Below the pieces are notes generated by a model that saw nothing but the letters and a program-made list of their open reading frames with translations, did not search any database and was not told the origin of the DNA. A stretch of 64,000 bases of DNA, taken from positions 3,475,063 to 3,539,062 of the forward strand of contig JAAONU010000014.1 of the NCBI GenBank assembly GCA_012932295.1. The letters run 5' to 3'. A program made the translations under genes and the position numbers. Below are positions 53,040 through 64,000 of the stretch, in pieces (positions within the stretch are counted from its first letter, which is position 1; each line of letters opens with the position of its first letter). The stretch is from Cyclina sinensis (lineage: Eukaryota > Mollusca > Bivalvia > Venerida > Veneridae).

Positions 53040-55740
53040 GTGAGAGGTTATTATGCTTCCAATGATCCTAAGGTTGGCCATTTCGAATAAGTGATTTAAT
53101 ATGGTCTACTAACAATGCTTAATAAGTATCGGAGGAATACTTTTGTCTTTTAACGCTCGTGACAATTAAAATCGGCGTGTTTATCACTTGCCACTTTAAT
53201 TTGACGAAGAATGTTTACGAGAGAAACAAGTTTGTACTCACCATTTACGGTGAGCAGTCAAGTTTGTAAGAAAACTTTTAACGAAGATTTTTCGTTCGCC
53301 TAAGGGAAAAGTTTATTTTACGTTATTTCAGGTTCGATTGACGAGAATAGAAGCTCTGTTTTTGCTTTTTCTTCTTCATATTTCACCTGTAAACGACGAC
53401 CGATTTGAATTCGCGAAGAGAAAAAATATCGATTATCATTCGCGAGTACAACTTATTTTTTAGAAAGGTAATTACAACCTGTTTACAAAGAAATTAATTC
53501 GTGATTGAAAATGCAGTTTGTGTTATAAAATTCTGTTGTTTCTTTATTCGAAGATTGATAGGGCTTACTTACACACATGGTCTCGAAAAAGTACTAGTTG
53601 CTCTTTGCGGAATGCTTATTTGAGGAAATACCGTACACAGTACTTATTCTATCTTTATTCCTTGTCAAAACATCCAATATTTAATGAATGGAAAAATTGT
53701 CTGCTTGAATAACATGAAGTATTTGAGCAATGAAACAAAGGTTTAAAGAACCTTTAATATGAAAATACATAATAATTTAATAAAATATTTGCAAACTTAT
53801 TATTACAGTTTTAAACCGTTCACATAAATAACGATTGTCTCCATAGACATTCTGCTACGTGAAAACTTACTGGTTTGAACTCAGCTGAAAGCAGTCATAT
53901 TGTGGGATAAATATAACGTGTTTCTCAAGTAAAAATAAATATATGAATAGTTTTTCAAATACGTATAGAATTGGCCTATATGGGTAATGTAGCTATAGCG
54001 TTGCGAAATAGAACTGTCACCCCAGTCATTGAGCCATGATTTTTGCTTTAAAATCTTAATTCAGCTTCTGTCCGCATTTTTGTAAAATTTAACAGTAAAG
54101 AAATGATGTGACTCAAATTTTAAAACTTATAAATTCAAAAATGAGTCAAAATAGTGACAGAGATGTAGTCCTACATGCTCTCAGAGTATCATCAACTATG
54201 AAAAAAAAAAACGATTCTAATAGGGTTGTCCTAAAACATTTAAGGCTCATGCGGATCGGCGTAGGACTATGTATCATGTTATGTTGATGGCTTTTCGGTT
54301 TACTTTTCTTTTCGAAGGTCCTTTATTTTCAATACGATAGCAACATTACATATAAAAAATTTATACGAGAAATTCCATTTTGCATTTTTATAAAGATCAT
54401 CTTTTCAAGACTTAGTCATGCATCTGGGTAGGCAAAAATAAGAAGAAGAAGAAAAAAAGAAAAAAAGACATGCATTTTCTATCAAAATAGTATGAATGGT
54501 TTCAATTAATTCAAATCAATCAGCTTGAGAGACAACCGTAAAACAAAAAGATTTACATATACATGTGTTCTTTAAAGGACGTTTTAGGACGTTTTTGAAT
54601 TAGGACGCTTAGGAGATTTTAGAATAGAAAAAACTGGCAGTATCTGAGTCACATAGCATAAGCTTGGTGCGGCTATTCAAAAAGGATACAACAGGTGCAG
54701 GATAGCGTTTTATATCTATATAATTTCACAGGTTAATCCGGAAGATAGGAACAAGAAAATCTGACGTCTACATCAGTATTTATCTTGATTTTGTCACATA
54801 TTGGCATTAAATCAGATTTCAAAGACTGCTTTTTATCTTGTTTTGTAAAAGAAACATTTTTATCAGCTTAATTCGTCCTTTATTGACTTGAAACCTTGAA
54901 GTTAATAAGTCAGAAATGCTTGAATGTAAAATTGAACTGACCCCCCTTCCCCGCCCCCACACGAAAAAAAAAACAAAAACAAAAACAAAAAAACAACAAA
55001 AAAAACAAAACAAAAACAAACAAACAAACAAAAAAACACGACCGTTATATAATTGGATAGCTGAGATATATTTTTTCGAATCGTATTTCAGTGTTTCGTA
55101 CTTGTTGACAATTTTATTTGTTAAATCAGTATTACTTCGCCACTGTGAAAATTCAGTTATGAAAATACGTACATTAAATTAATAAGTAATTAGTCATTAA
55201 ACATTAACTCATCTAGATTGTCAGTACTCTTGCTTAATTAATAAATATAATACCAGTCACCTGTATAAACTGGTAAGTAAATGATATTTAAAACAGTCTT
55301 TATTCTATCAATATTTTCACATGATTATTCGAATACGGTTCGAAAATAACAGGAACGAAACAACCGGAAACTGATGGCAAATCAGAAACGAGGCACGCCG
55401 CAAATTTTAAACAGATCATGAATGTCAACAAAATGAGAAAATGAAAATATATTTATTTGATTGTTATTTTATCCCTGCATGAAGTTTTAAAGGTAAAAGA
55501 GGCAAGATATTCATTTGAAAATTGATCGTTTTAAGAAGAAATGTTATGAAAACACGCTGTTACAGAGCGAGTAATACTGATAGGCAAATCTTCTTGCCAA
55601 CTTACTGTGTTTAGTGGCTTACTGTTTTGTAAAGAATGTTGTAGGCATTTTTTTTATTTCAAGTAAACTAAAACGGTATCATTTGTAGTCAGGTACATTT
55701 AAAAAAAAAATAGATTTGAAGTCGGGTCCTCATATCTCTT
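53040..55740. other. region without recognised gene
   Basis: No ORF with domain or conserved look. 54,965-55,035 is a low-complexity (AAAAAC)n-like tract. The rest is AT-rich. Confidence 0.5.
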
Positions 55741-55762
55741 TTTTGTCAAATACTACTAGGTC

Positions 55763-55885
55763 AGGGCCGGATCCAGAAATTTCTGACTGGGGGGGGGGGG
55801 GGGGGGGGGGGGGCTTTGGGGAAGGTACTGAAGGGGGAGACCCCCTTACGTAGGGGGGGGGGTTGGGGGGCCTCCCCCAAGAAAA
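55763..55885 (+). repeat. CAGGGCCGGATCCAG terminus with long poly-G
   Basis: CAGGGCCGGATCCAGAAATT at 55763 looks like the terminal repeat of a hAT-type MITE, followed by 25 Gs (55789-55813), further G runs (GGGG AAGG, GGGGGAGACCCCC, G10, TTGGGGGG) and CCTCCCCC. The opposite terminus is not seen. The G runs could form quadruplexes. The exact length may be unreliable in the assembly. Confidence 0.6.
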
Positions 55886-56123
55886 TTTTCTAAAAAGGTG
55901 GAGTAAATGGCGCATTTAAGGCATAAAAATATAATGAAATTTGTGTGAGAATTTAAAAGAAATATACTGGTATTCTTTGAAATGTTCAACTAAAGCAAAA
56001 AACAAAATACGGTATGGCAAGTTTTAACTTTTTTTTAATTTTTATTTATAAAGTCCTCTGAAACAAATAATTTATCAGTTTATTAATTGGCATAACAAAT
56101 AACAATGTCATCGCAATATCATC

Positions 56124-56709
56124 AGGCCTAAAAAAAAAAATTGTTCTGTTCGGGTCACCCGACCCTACCTAAAAATATGCCCGACCCTACTTTTTTTTTT
56201 AGGTCTGTCAAAAAAAAAATTGTCACACTTCGTATTGTAGAGGTACGGTACGGTGCGGACGGATTTTATTGCCGCACAGTAACAAAATGGCGGCTCAGGT
56301 CGTCAATGTGTATAAAACTGCGTGTGATCGCCATCACACTGCAGAACGTCAGGAGTTTAAAATTATTTTGTCAAAGATGTCATTTGAAGAGTTGGAAATG
56401 ATGTTCTTGTGCCTAATGTTCTATACTAGCAGGAACCTGTAGTCGCAATATTAAAGCTTTAGCTTGCATTGACTAGCTAATGGTTAAATATGGTTGCATT
56501 AGGCCTACACCACTTTGCATTCCAACTGTTACCTTGTAACTTGTCGATCAATTGAGGGATCATAGGTTTGAGGAGCCAGAACGGTTTGATCTGATTCTAC
56601 CCTTGAAGACCAAATTTCTATAATGGTAAAAAAAAAAAAAATTCCTACCTACCCTACCTAATCATAGAGAGCATGTTACCCTAACAACACTATTTTTTTT
56701 TTTAGGCCT
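56124..56709. mobile_element. MITE-like element with AGGCCTAAAAAAA ends
   Basis: AGGCCT + A-run at 56124 and T-run + AGGCCT ending at 56709 are inverted repeats. Just inside are CCCGACCCTACCTAAAAA-like and CCTACCTACCCTACCTAATC motifs. The interior includes ATGGCGGCTCAGG and an open frame of about 40 codons (56,287-56,440) with no recognised domain. No clear target duplication. Confidence 0.55.
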
Positions 56710-56999
56710 CAGGCAACTGATAATGATCAGCAGACGCTCATTTAACAAATTTATCAAATACGTCATGGTTAATAGACGCTTGAAAACTATACATGAGCAG
56801 TCTGGAGAACTCTCGGATATTCTGTGCCATCAAATATACGGTACATTGTATAATATACACGGCTATAAAGTTGCGAACTCGATATCAGTTGTTACGCAAT
56901 ATTGCATGACCGTTGCAAATTGAAAGGTTGATTGAGTTTCTGTTATGAGGTGAAAAGAGCTGAAAAAATGTTTGAGAGTCTTTAACAATAAGCCCTTTT

Positions 57000-57022
57000 A
57001 TTTTTTACGAACTTGGGGGGGG
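57000..57022 (+). repeat. poly-G tract
   Basis: A run of about 13 Gs after ACGAACTT. Confidence 0.8.
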
Positions 57023-57189
57023 GGGGGGTGCTTGGGCATGAGTGAAATGAGCATACATATAGCCAATATACATTCATTTACATATGAAAAGGGATAAACG
57101 TGTTATATTGTTTTCTTAAGTTATAATAATTTGGACATATAAGGACGAAATGAAACTCGTTTTCTATTTCATTCATGGTACATTTTGGG

Positions 57190-57980
57190 CATTTTTAGTA
57201 ATCGCACTGTCTGTCCGTCTGTCCTGTAAAATCTTGTCCTCGCTTCATCTCTAAAACCTCTTGAGGGATTTCATTGAAACTTAACAGGAATGTTTGTCAC
57301 CAAGTCTTGTTGTGCATATCGTCAGGAGATTCCGCTCAATTTATTTTTGGCAGAGTTATAGGCATTTAACTTTTAAGTCACTTTTTACTCTAAAATCTTG
57401 TCCTCGCTTCATTTCCAAAACCGCTTGAGGAATTGCAGATTGTCTGGAGTTTCTGCTCTTTTGGCAGAGTTATGGGCCCTTAGTCATTTTTTACTCTAAC
57501 TTCTATATTAAAATCTTGTCCACGGTTCATCTCCAAAACCACTGGAGGATTTCATTGAAACTACACAGAAATGTTTGTCACCAAACCTAGCTGTGGTCAG
57601 GAGTTTCTGGTCGGATTATTTTTGACAGTGTTATAGGCCCTTAGTCATTTTAAGCTCCACTTTTTGAAGTAAAAAGTTGAGCTATTGTCATGACCCCCTT
57701 GTTGGCGTCAGTTAACCTTTTTGTTAAGGTCCATTTCTCAGAAACTATCAAAGCCATTTACTTCAAATTCGGAATACATGTTTTTATTTTTGGAAAGTAA
57801 TGCCCCTTTTTTCAACTTAAAATTTCTTGGTTAACCTTTTTGTTAATGTCCATTTCTCAAAAAGTGTCTAAGATATTCCACTCAAACTTGGAATACTTGA
57901 TCACCAGCAAGGACCCTGCAAAGATTGTTGGTACCAATGTTCCCGGGGGTCAAAATTAGCCCCGAACAACCCTAAAAACA
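57190..57980 (-). repeat. dispersed repeat, three units of 'aaaatcttgtcctcgcttcatctc'
   Basis: Units at about 57,228, 57,395 and 57,510 with 'aaaaccncttgagg.atttcattgaaac' and 'aatgtttgtcaccaa'; inverted relative to the copy at 39,840-40,080. It continues into 'ttttgttaaggtccatttctca' repeats (57,720 and 57,840). Confidence 0.6.
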
Positions 57981-58749
57981 TCTCATTTATCAACTGCCTG
58001 TTCACTCAGTTTCAACAAAAAAAAAAATATTCTTTGAAATGTTTTCAAAGAATACTTGAAAATGAAGGTGTATTAAGCGATTCTTTAATAATCACACTCT
58101 CCTTTGTCTTTTGCAGTGTCCTGTTGTGTAAAGAATATAGTTATGTCATGTGGGGGTGACATATTGTCTTTGTTTTGATAAATTAGCGTTCATTGTCAGT
58201 CTTGCATGATCAGTCACAGTAAAATGCCTTAATAATGAAAGTTGCTCTTGAGAAAATGCCTGAAGGCTATAAAATGTGGTCATTTTTTGTGAATTTATGA
58301 ACATAACATATATTCTTCCAAGGAATTCAAAAACATTAATTAAATTTAGCATTTAGGTTTTGTCATGTTGGCCTTTTTTAATTTCTATACTTTTTTCCTG
58401 CATTTCGGAAATCTGTTTTTGAAAAGTATTTATATAATTTATGCAATATCTGAGTTTGTGAAAGAAAGAAAAGAATAGCTTCAAGGCACAAGTTTGTAAA
58501 ATATTGATCTTAGAATAATTCATTAATTTTGCTCGTCCATTTTTTCATCATAATTAACATAAATATTGTTGATATTTCTTGTACTTACGAAAAACTGGAT
58601 AATTATGATACCTATATAACGGTAATCAGGTTTAAGACAGATACATGTACAGTACTTTTTTTAAAGCAGTTTGCGGAAATAGAAAGAAATAAATCTATCG
58701 AAGAGTATCATAAGCACTTTAGTCTATACTTGTATCTTCACCTATATCT

Positions 58750-59530
58750 TCACCTTGATAGTGCCTGTATGCATTGGAAGTGTAGGGGTAAGTCCCTTGC
58801 TTGGTTGAAGCTGAGCAAGCTCTCTGTAAGAAGCTGAACAGTTGATGCCTGGCTCTTGAAGGTTAGAGAGAGGAGTGTAGTGGACACTGGATAGATAAGG
58901 CAGTTCCAAATGTCTCACTGTTGGAGAAGCTCTTTAGCCACATGGTTAGAGTGTCTGGAACATTTGCTTGTTAAGCAACCTTATCCATGGTTAGTACTTG
59001 GATGGGTGTCCAAGAACAACATCAATGGCCAGGTTACTTAAATGGTGGCAGCGGTATTTCACAAACCTCCACTAGGTCTTACCTTTGTAAGTGCCTGTGT
59101 GCTCTGGAAGTGAAGGGTTGATTCCCTTGTACAGATGGACTGGAACAGGATCTCTGTAGGAAGCTGAAGGGTTGATGCCCTTCTCCTGAAGATTACTATA
59201 ATAGTTGGAGCAATATTCTACAAACCTCTGCCAGGCCTCTACGTTTGTTACTGACTTTGTGCACTGGAAGTGCAGTGTAAATTCCCATGTAAAGTTGGAG
59301 CGGAACAGGGTCTGTGTAGGGAGCTGTACAGCTGATTCCCAGCATCTGAAAGTTAAAGAGGGGAAGAGTGTAGTGGACACCTGCTTAGGTTGCTAGATAA
59401 GGCACTTCCAACAGCTTCCTGTTGGGCTTGCTCTTTAGCGACACAGTAAAAGTGTCTGGAATATTTGCTAGTTTAGCAACGTTATACAATTTCATAGTAA
59501 GTACTTGGATGGGTGTCCGAAACTGATGTC
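58750..59530 (+). repeat. tandemly duplicated SINE-like unit with 5S-rRNA-like phrase
   Basis: Three partial copies start at 'gtgcctgt..ctggaag' (58,766; 59,090) and 'gcactggaagtgcag' (59,258). Two share 'gtgtagtggacac', 'ctctttagc.acat', 'agtgtctggaa..atttgct' and TTAGTACTTGGATGGGTGTCC or its near match (58,993; 59,500). GTACTTGGATGGG is a hallmark of the 3' part of 5S rRNA; the rest is not 5S, so this is a repeat, not an rRNA gene. Confidence 0.5.
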
Positions 59531-60248
59531 ATCAGCATAGTTACTATAATCCAAAGTCCAAAATATATTACTAGCAGCCTAGGTTTTAAATTTGATGTTG
59601 TGATTTATTGCTGACAGATACAAAATCTCTGTGCCTTACTCAGTTCTAGTGATTATTTCAGTCATAATAATAGTTTAAATAGAATAGAAACCAAACAGTC
59701 TATTTCTTTAGTTTAATAACTTTAATTGTTTTAAAGGAGTCGATGGTTATTGAAGAAGAAATCTCAGTACAAATGTTTGGAGTAGGACGAGCATTTTGTT
59801 TAAAATTTAAAGCCTAGCAGCTTTGTATTGCTGACACAAGCTGCCCATAAACAAAATTTAGAGAGAACTTTTGAGAAATAAAATTTTATAAAAACGCGTC
59901 CTATTACAAATGGATGGAAAGTTAGTTGAAATATAACAATGTACACAATGCTATTTTTTAAATTATATGGCTGTCATTGATAATCATGATATAGAGTAAT
60001 TTTCAACAGTCCTTCAGATATCCTTTGGCAGTTTGTGATATTGATTCAATAAGAATGTCTCAAAACATTAAGTATAGGTTAGAAAGTATCAGTATAAAGT
60101 ATCCAAGATTGTGGCTGCTGGGGGACAATATTTGAAATGGACACAATGTTACAATTGTTCATATCTTATTATTAGAATTTGTAGTTGTTGACTTTCTTAC
60201 TTGTGATTTATTACTTCCCTTGTTCAATTCACATTTTTTTTATTTCAG
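59531..60248. other. sequence upstream of NuMA-like start exon
   Basis: No gene or clear repeat recognised; ends in the pyrimidine-rich acceptor TTTTTTTATTTCAG. Confidence 0.5.
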
Positions 60249-60306
60249 TATCAACTGACTCTTAACAATTATGGATTTGAATAAGAAAGTAGCTCTCCTG
60301 AAATGG
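60249..60306 (+). CDS. NuMA-like HOOK-domain protein, start-codon exon
   Basis: Acceptor TTATTTCAG|TATCAACT, donor AAATGG|GTAAGT. 22 bases of 5' UTR, then ATG at 60271 and 12 codons: MDLNKKVALLKW. A TAA lies just upstream of the ATG. Because the exon begins with an acceptor there must be at least one upstream non-coding exon, not identified with certainty. Confidence 0.7.
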
Positions 60307-61615
60307 GTAAGTTGAATTCTTTTACATGTTTTTAAAAGATCCCCCAACCCTTGTCAGAGGGTGTTTACAGAGAAAATATATTGCTCTGCAACTGTGTTAT
60401 ACCATGTGTTATTGTTGTCCTGTGAAAAATGCATTCTGAAAACTTTATTTCTCATGTAATATTGTTAAGAAATAGAGTAAAACTGTGATATATGGAAGTT
60501 CTGGGGACTGTCGGAAAAAATCGATATGTTAAGACTTGGATACATGTTTGAAGATCACTCACTGGAAGTCATGTACATTTCATGCACAGCAAATATTTCA
60601 TGTGTGTATATTTGAGTTTAATTTAATATTTGTATTTTGAAAAAAAGGAAAGCAAATATTTTTAAATCATTTATTACATGAATCTAGGTATATGAAAACT
60701 TTTCAACAAGTACATCATATCAACATAGCAAAATATACATATATCATGTCATCATACAGAAATCCAGTTAACTGAACAATAAATGTTCCTTTAAGTACAT
60801 TCCTTGTGGTTTATTACAAACTTTGCAGTAATTGTAATTAATAACACTCGAGCTAAGATTTTTCCTGTGTGTTCACAATATTGGTAGCAAAAATGGTTAA
60901 TTACCATAGAACTGAGACAAACACTGTTGATAACATTTACTCAAAGTGTCAACAGATCAAATTGTGCTCTGTCGATAATTTGTAAGTCGCAGTCATGGAA
61001 GTGTAAAAAATATGAAGAGATGATATTTAGAGATATTCAAACCTGATTCATGTGTGTAGAATTAAAATGTACTTTTATACACAATGACCTGAATTTTTCG
61101 TTGATTTATTGAAAAAAAGCAATTGAATCGCTAATTTGCAATGTGTTTATAAATGCAAAAAAATGGACTTTAGAGAAACTTTGAAACACTGAGAATCTCC
61201 ATTCATTGAAGTTTTCGATACATAAAAGTTCTGCTGTATTAAGTAAATATAATCATTATGTCTTGTAGCAGTGTAGCACTGTAAGATATATTTGAAATTT
61301 ATATATTGTAAACAATACCTTCTTCTGCCATAAATTTCTGTGTTCTTTTGTTACTTTTTTTAAAGCAAGACTGTGAAGACTTATCACTTATTTCTGTTTT
61401 GAATTTGTTCTAACCCAAATTTGAATAAGAAATGACTGTTTTAGGGCTTCTAAGGGAAAATTAACATAACCGCTTTGTCTGCAAAACATGATATATTCTG
61501 TTTTAATAAGATTCGAGCTTAAAAAGTAAGGTTTGAAGTTTGATGGTTGAAAATTCTGTGTAGTGTATAATTATAGTTTTTAAATGTTTTAAGTAACTTT
61601 TTTGAATTCTAACAG
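60307..61615. other. first coding intron of NuMA-like gene
   Basis: No repeat element with termini or gene found; AT-rich. Confidence 0.55.
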
Positions 61616-61698
61616 CTGGATGCCCTCAGTGTGCGGTCAGTGACCAACTTTGATGATCTACGTGATTTTAGCATCATTACAGATATACTTTGTACCTG
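61616..61698 (+). CDS. NuMA-like HOOK-domain protein, exon with domain core
   Basis: Acceptor TTGAATTCTAACAG|CTGGAT, donor TACCTG|GTAAGA. It encodes LDALSVRSVTNFDDLRDFSI then ITDILCT. The pattern ALLxWxxxLxVxxVxxxxxLxDxSI is that of the N-terminal HOOK (calponin-homology-like) domain of NuMA, a spindle-pole/dynein-linked coiled-coil protein. Phase 0 in, 2 out. HOOK1-3, CCDC88 and similar proteins share the fold, so the exact family is inferred. Confidence 0.7.
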
Positions 61699-61945
61699 GT
61701 AAGACATTTGAATTCATCAGGTAATTTTTATAATAATCTGCCTATGGAATGATGTCATTGTGTCACATCTGAACTTAACATATCATGATTTGACTTGAAG
61801 AGAAAATTATTTTGTTCATATGTAATGATGAACATACTTTTTTGTCAAAATACAAGTATAGTGGAACAGATCTTTCAAAACAACCCAGTCCAAAAGGTAA
61901 AAATGGTTTAAGAAATGTGTAAGTAGAATAAATTTGTTATTTTAG

Positions 61946-62022
61946 TGGAGATCTCTTGCCAGGCAAGGACAATCTGAACAGTGTTGAGACAAGACTACAG
62001 GGTCTGAGGACATACCTGGAAG
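61946..62022 (+). CDS. NuMA-like HOOK-domain protein, next exon; gene continues right
   Basis: Acceptor TTATTTTAG|TGGAGATC, donor CTGGAAG|GTAAGC. It completes Cys (TG|T) and encodes GDLLPGKDNLNSVETRLQGL then RTYLE, the helical end of the same domain (compare RL..L..fL in NuMA). The 65 residues visible are only the start; long coiled coil is expected beyond the window. Confidence 0.7.
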
Positions 62023-62317
62023 GTAAGCATATATTTTCTACATGGGATAATTGTAAGAATGTTCAGAGAGTAAGGGCTGCCTTGTGTATTAGTTTACTGT
62101 CTTTAGCTCAGTATTTAAGTAGTGTGTTCTAAAGAAATCTGGAAAATTTACAAAGACTGATCAGTGTTTACTTAAATGAAAAATTAGACTTCATTAATAA
62201 ACTTTGTTAGGGTCAAAAATGTTTCCGAATGATATTGTCTTTTAAATTAATCATGGCTTATCAGTACATCATGCCAAACTACGTTGTTTACATAATATAT
62301 CAAATATACTGACTGTG

Positions 62318-63982
62318 TTTTTAGCTCATCTGAGCACAAAGTGCTCAAGGTGAGCTTTTGTGATCGCCTGGTGTCCGTCGTCCATCCGTGTGTGCGTGCG
62401 TCGTCAACTTTTCCTTCAAACAACTTCTTCTCCTGAACTGCTTGGCCAATCTTGCTGAAACTTGGCAGGAATGTTACTTGCATGAAGCTTTACCAAAATT
62501 GTTCAAATGGTTCAGGTCCATTGCATTTCTGGGCCACAGGAGCTAAAAACAGATTTTCAAAGTTGGAACTTTAAAAATCTTTTTCTCCAGAACTACAAGG
62601 CCTTGAGCTTAGATATTTGGTATGAAGCATCATCAGGTGGACCTTTACCAAGTTTGTTCAAATCATGACCCCTGGGTCAAAAATGGCCCTGCCCCAGGGG
62701 TCACTAGTTTTACATAGAATTATATAAGAAAATCTTTAAAAATCTTCTTGTCTAAAACCACAAGGCCTAGAGTTTAGATATTTTGCGTGCAGCATTGTCC
62801 AGTGGACCTCTACCAAGTTTGTTCAAATCATGGCTCCTGGGTCAAAAATGGCCCAGCCCCAGGGGTCACATGTTTTACATAGAGTTATATGGGAAAAACT
62901 TTAAAAAAATCTTCTTGTCAGAAACTGCAAGGCCCAGAGTTTAGATATTTGGTGTGCAGCATTGTCCAGTGGACCTCTACCAAGTTTGTTCAAATCATGG
63001 CTCCTGGGTCAAAAATGGCCCCATACAGGGGTCAAATGTTTTATATAGAGTTATATAGGAAAAACTTAAAAATCTTATTCTCAGAAACCGCAAGGCGTAG
63101 AGTTTAGATATTTGGTGTGCAGAATTGTCTAGTGTACCTCTATCAAGTTTGTTCAAATTATGTCCCCTGGGTCAAAATTGGCCACGCCCCAGGGTTCTAT
63201 TGATTTACATATAGTGATATAGGAAAAACATGAAAAATCATTTTTCTCCGAAACTAATAGGACTAGACCTTAGATATTTGGTGTGGAGTATTGTGTTGAG
63301 AACCTTTACCAGTATTGTTTATATGTTGGCCCCGGGGTCAAAATTGGCCCCGCCCCGGGGGCCCATAATATGTAAAAAAGGCAATCTTTAAAAATCTTTT
63401 TACTGGAAACCTCAATGCCAACAGCTTAGATATTTGGTATGCAGCATTGTCTAGTGGACCTCTACCTAGTTTGTTTGAAAAATGTCACTGGGGTCACTAT
63501 TGGCCCTGCCCGAGGGGTCATAAGTTTTAAATAGCAGTATAGAAGAAAATCTTTAAAAATCTTCTTGTCTGAAACCACAAGGCCTAGAATTTTAAAATTT
63601 GGCATGTAGCAAGCTTTGTCAAGCTTTTTGAAATTATAAGATTAGGTTAAAGGTCATGGAGGCTAAAAATAGATTTATCTACTGTACCTCATAGAGCTTT
63701 CATTTATAGACCAATATCTTTGATATTCAGTATATAGGTTCCTTGCATGGACGTCTACCCATGGGTAGGGTTTGAGGTCACTGGGTCAAGGTCAAGGTCA
63801 GCATAGCTTATAATAGATATTTCTACTTTCTGTCATAGAGCCTTTATTTATTGACTGATATTTTACATATTTGGTTTGTAGGCACTTACATATTTTCAAT
63901 TAAAAAATGAAAAACTGCTTAGCAGCAAACCTACAGCCAAAGTACTCAGGTGAGCGATCCAGGGCCATCATGGCCCTCTTGT
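62318..63982 (-). mobile_element. GCTCACCTGAG-family element, copy 4 (inverted)
   Basis: Begins TTTTTAGCTCATCTGAGCAC and GGTGAGCTTTTGTGATCG, with GTCCGTCGTCCATCCG (the tetranucleotide zone); ends ACTCAGGTGAGCGATCCAGG then GCCATCATGGCCCTCTTGT. About seven ~165-bp units with 'ggtcaaaaatggccctgccccagggg'. The right ~400 bp closely match 34,152-34,560 inverted. Lies in an intron of the NuMA-like gene, antisense to it. Confidence 0.85.
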
Positions 63983-64000
63983 CTTTATTTTAGGATTTTA

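Noticed and set aside
54916..55182. Lysine/threonine/glutamine-rich frame
   Set aside because: Produced by the (AAAAAC)n low-complexity tract.
58990..59015. 5S rRNA gene
   Set aside because: Only about 20 bases match; the surrounding sequence is a repeat.

Overview
The window is animal genomic DNA, most likely from a bivalve mollusc. Genes are split into short exons by GT-AG introns, base composition is AT-rich, and most non-coding sequence is made of dispersed elements with a bivalve-type design: direct-repeat cores of about 140-170 bp, (GACG)n-like tetranucleotides and short terminal hairpins, as in 'pearl'/Helitron-like elements, plus tRNA-derived SINEs and MITEs. The assignment rests on repeat style and gene content; I cannot name the species.

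From 1 to about 36.3 kb (first exon possibly near 49 kb) the minus strand carries one large gene, an orthologue of MGA (MAX dimerization/MAX gene-associated protein, scaffold of the PCGF6-PRC1.6 repressor complex). I reconstructed 18 coding exons whose splice phases agree. They encode the FTKIKGW-type and VxFVSF-type motifs of the family, the cysteine-rich MGA domain, an NCNWE-type conserved block, a bHLH domain and a leucine zipper; the gene runs off the left edge. Two things stand out. The first coding exon has an in-frame stop just upstream of its ATG and no T-box is encoded in the window, so this orthologue seems to lack the N-terminal T-box. The 2.9-kb exon 15 changes reading frame about eight times, while the 3.75-kb exon 4 is fully open.

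The MGA introns hold a pogo/Tigger transposon with terminal inverted repeats and a TA duplication (12.4-14.4 kb), two hAT-type MITEs with perfect 8-bp duplications (4.8-5.4 and 31.4-32.3 kb), a TTAA-flanked hairpin MITE (23.35-23.57 kb), a Meta-SINE-like element (20.5-20.7 kb), several copies of one 1.7-2.5-kb repeat family, and an array of 152-bp repeats with a higher-order period of 758 bp (42.4-45.6 kb).

Around 49.06-49.43 kb is a candidate bidirectional promoter with two oppositely oriented ATGGCGG elements. To its right an intact 611-codon single-exon GPCR gene lies on the minus strand (51.16-53.00 kb). At 60.25-62.02 kb three plus-strand exons start a gene with a HOOK-type, NuMA-like N-terminal domain, which continues past the right edge. 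The rest of 53-60 kb is intergenic or first-intron sequence with SINE-like duplications, a poly-G tract and one palindromic-ended element.
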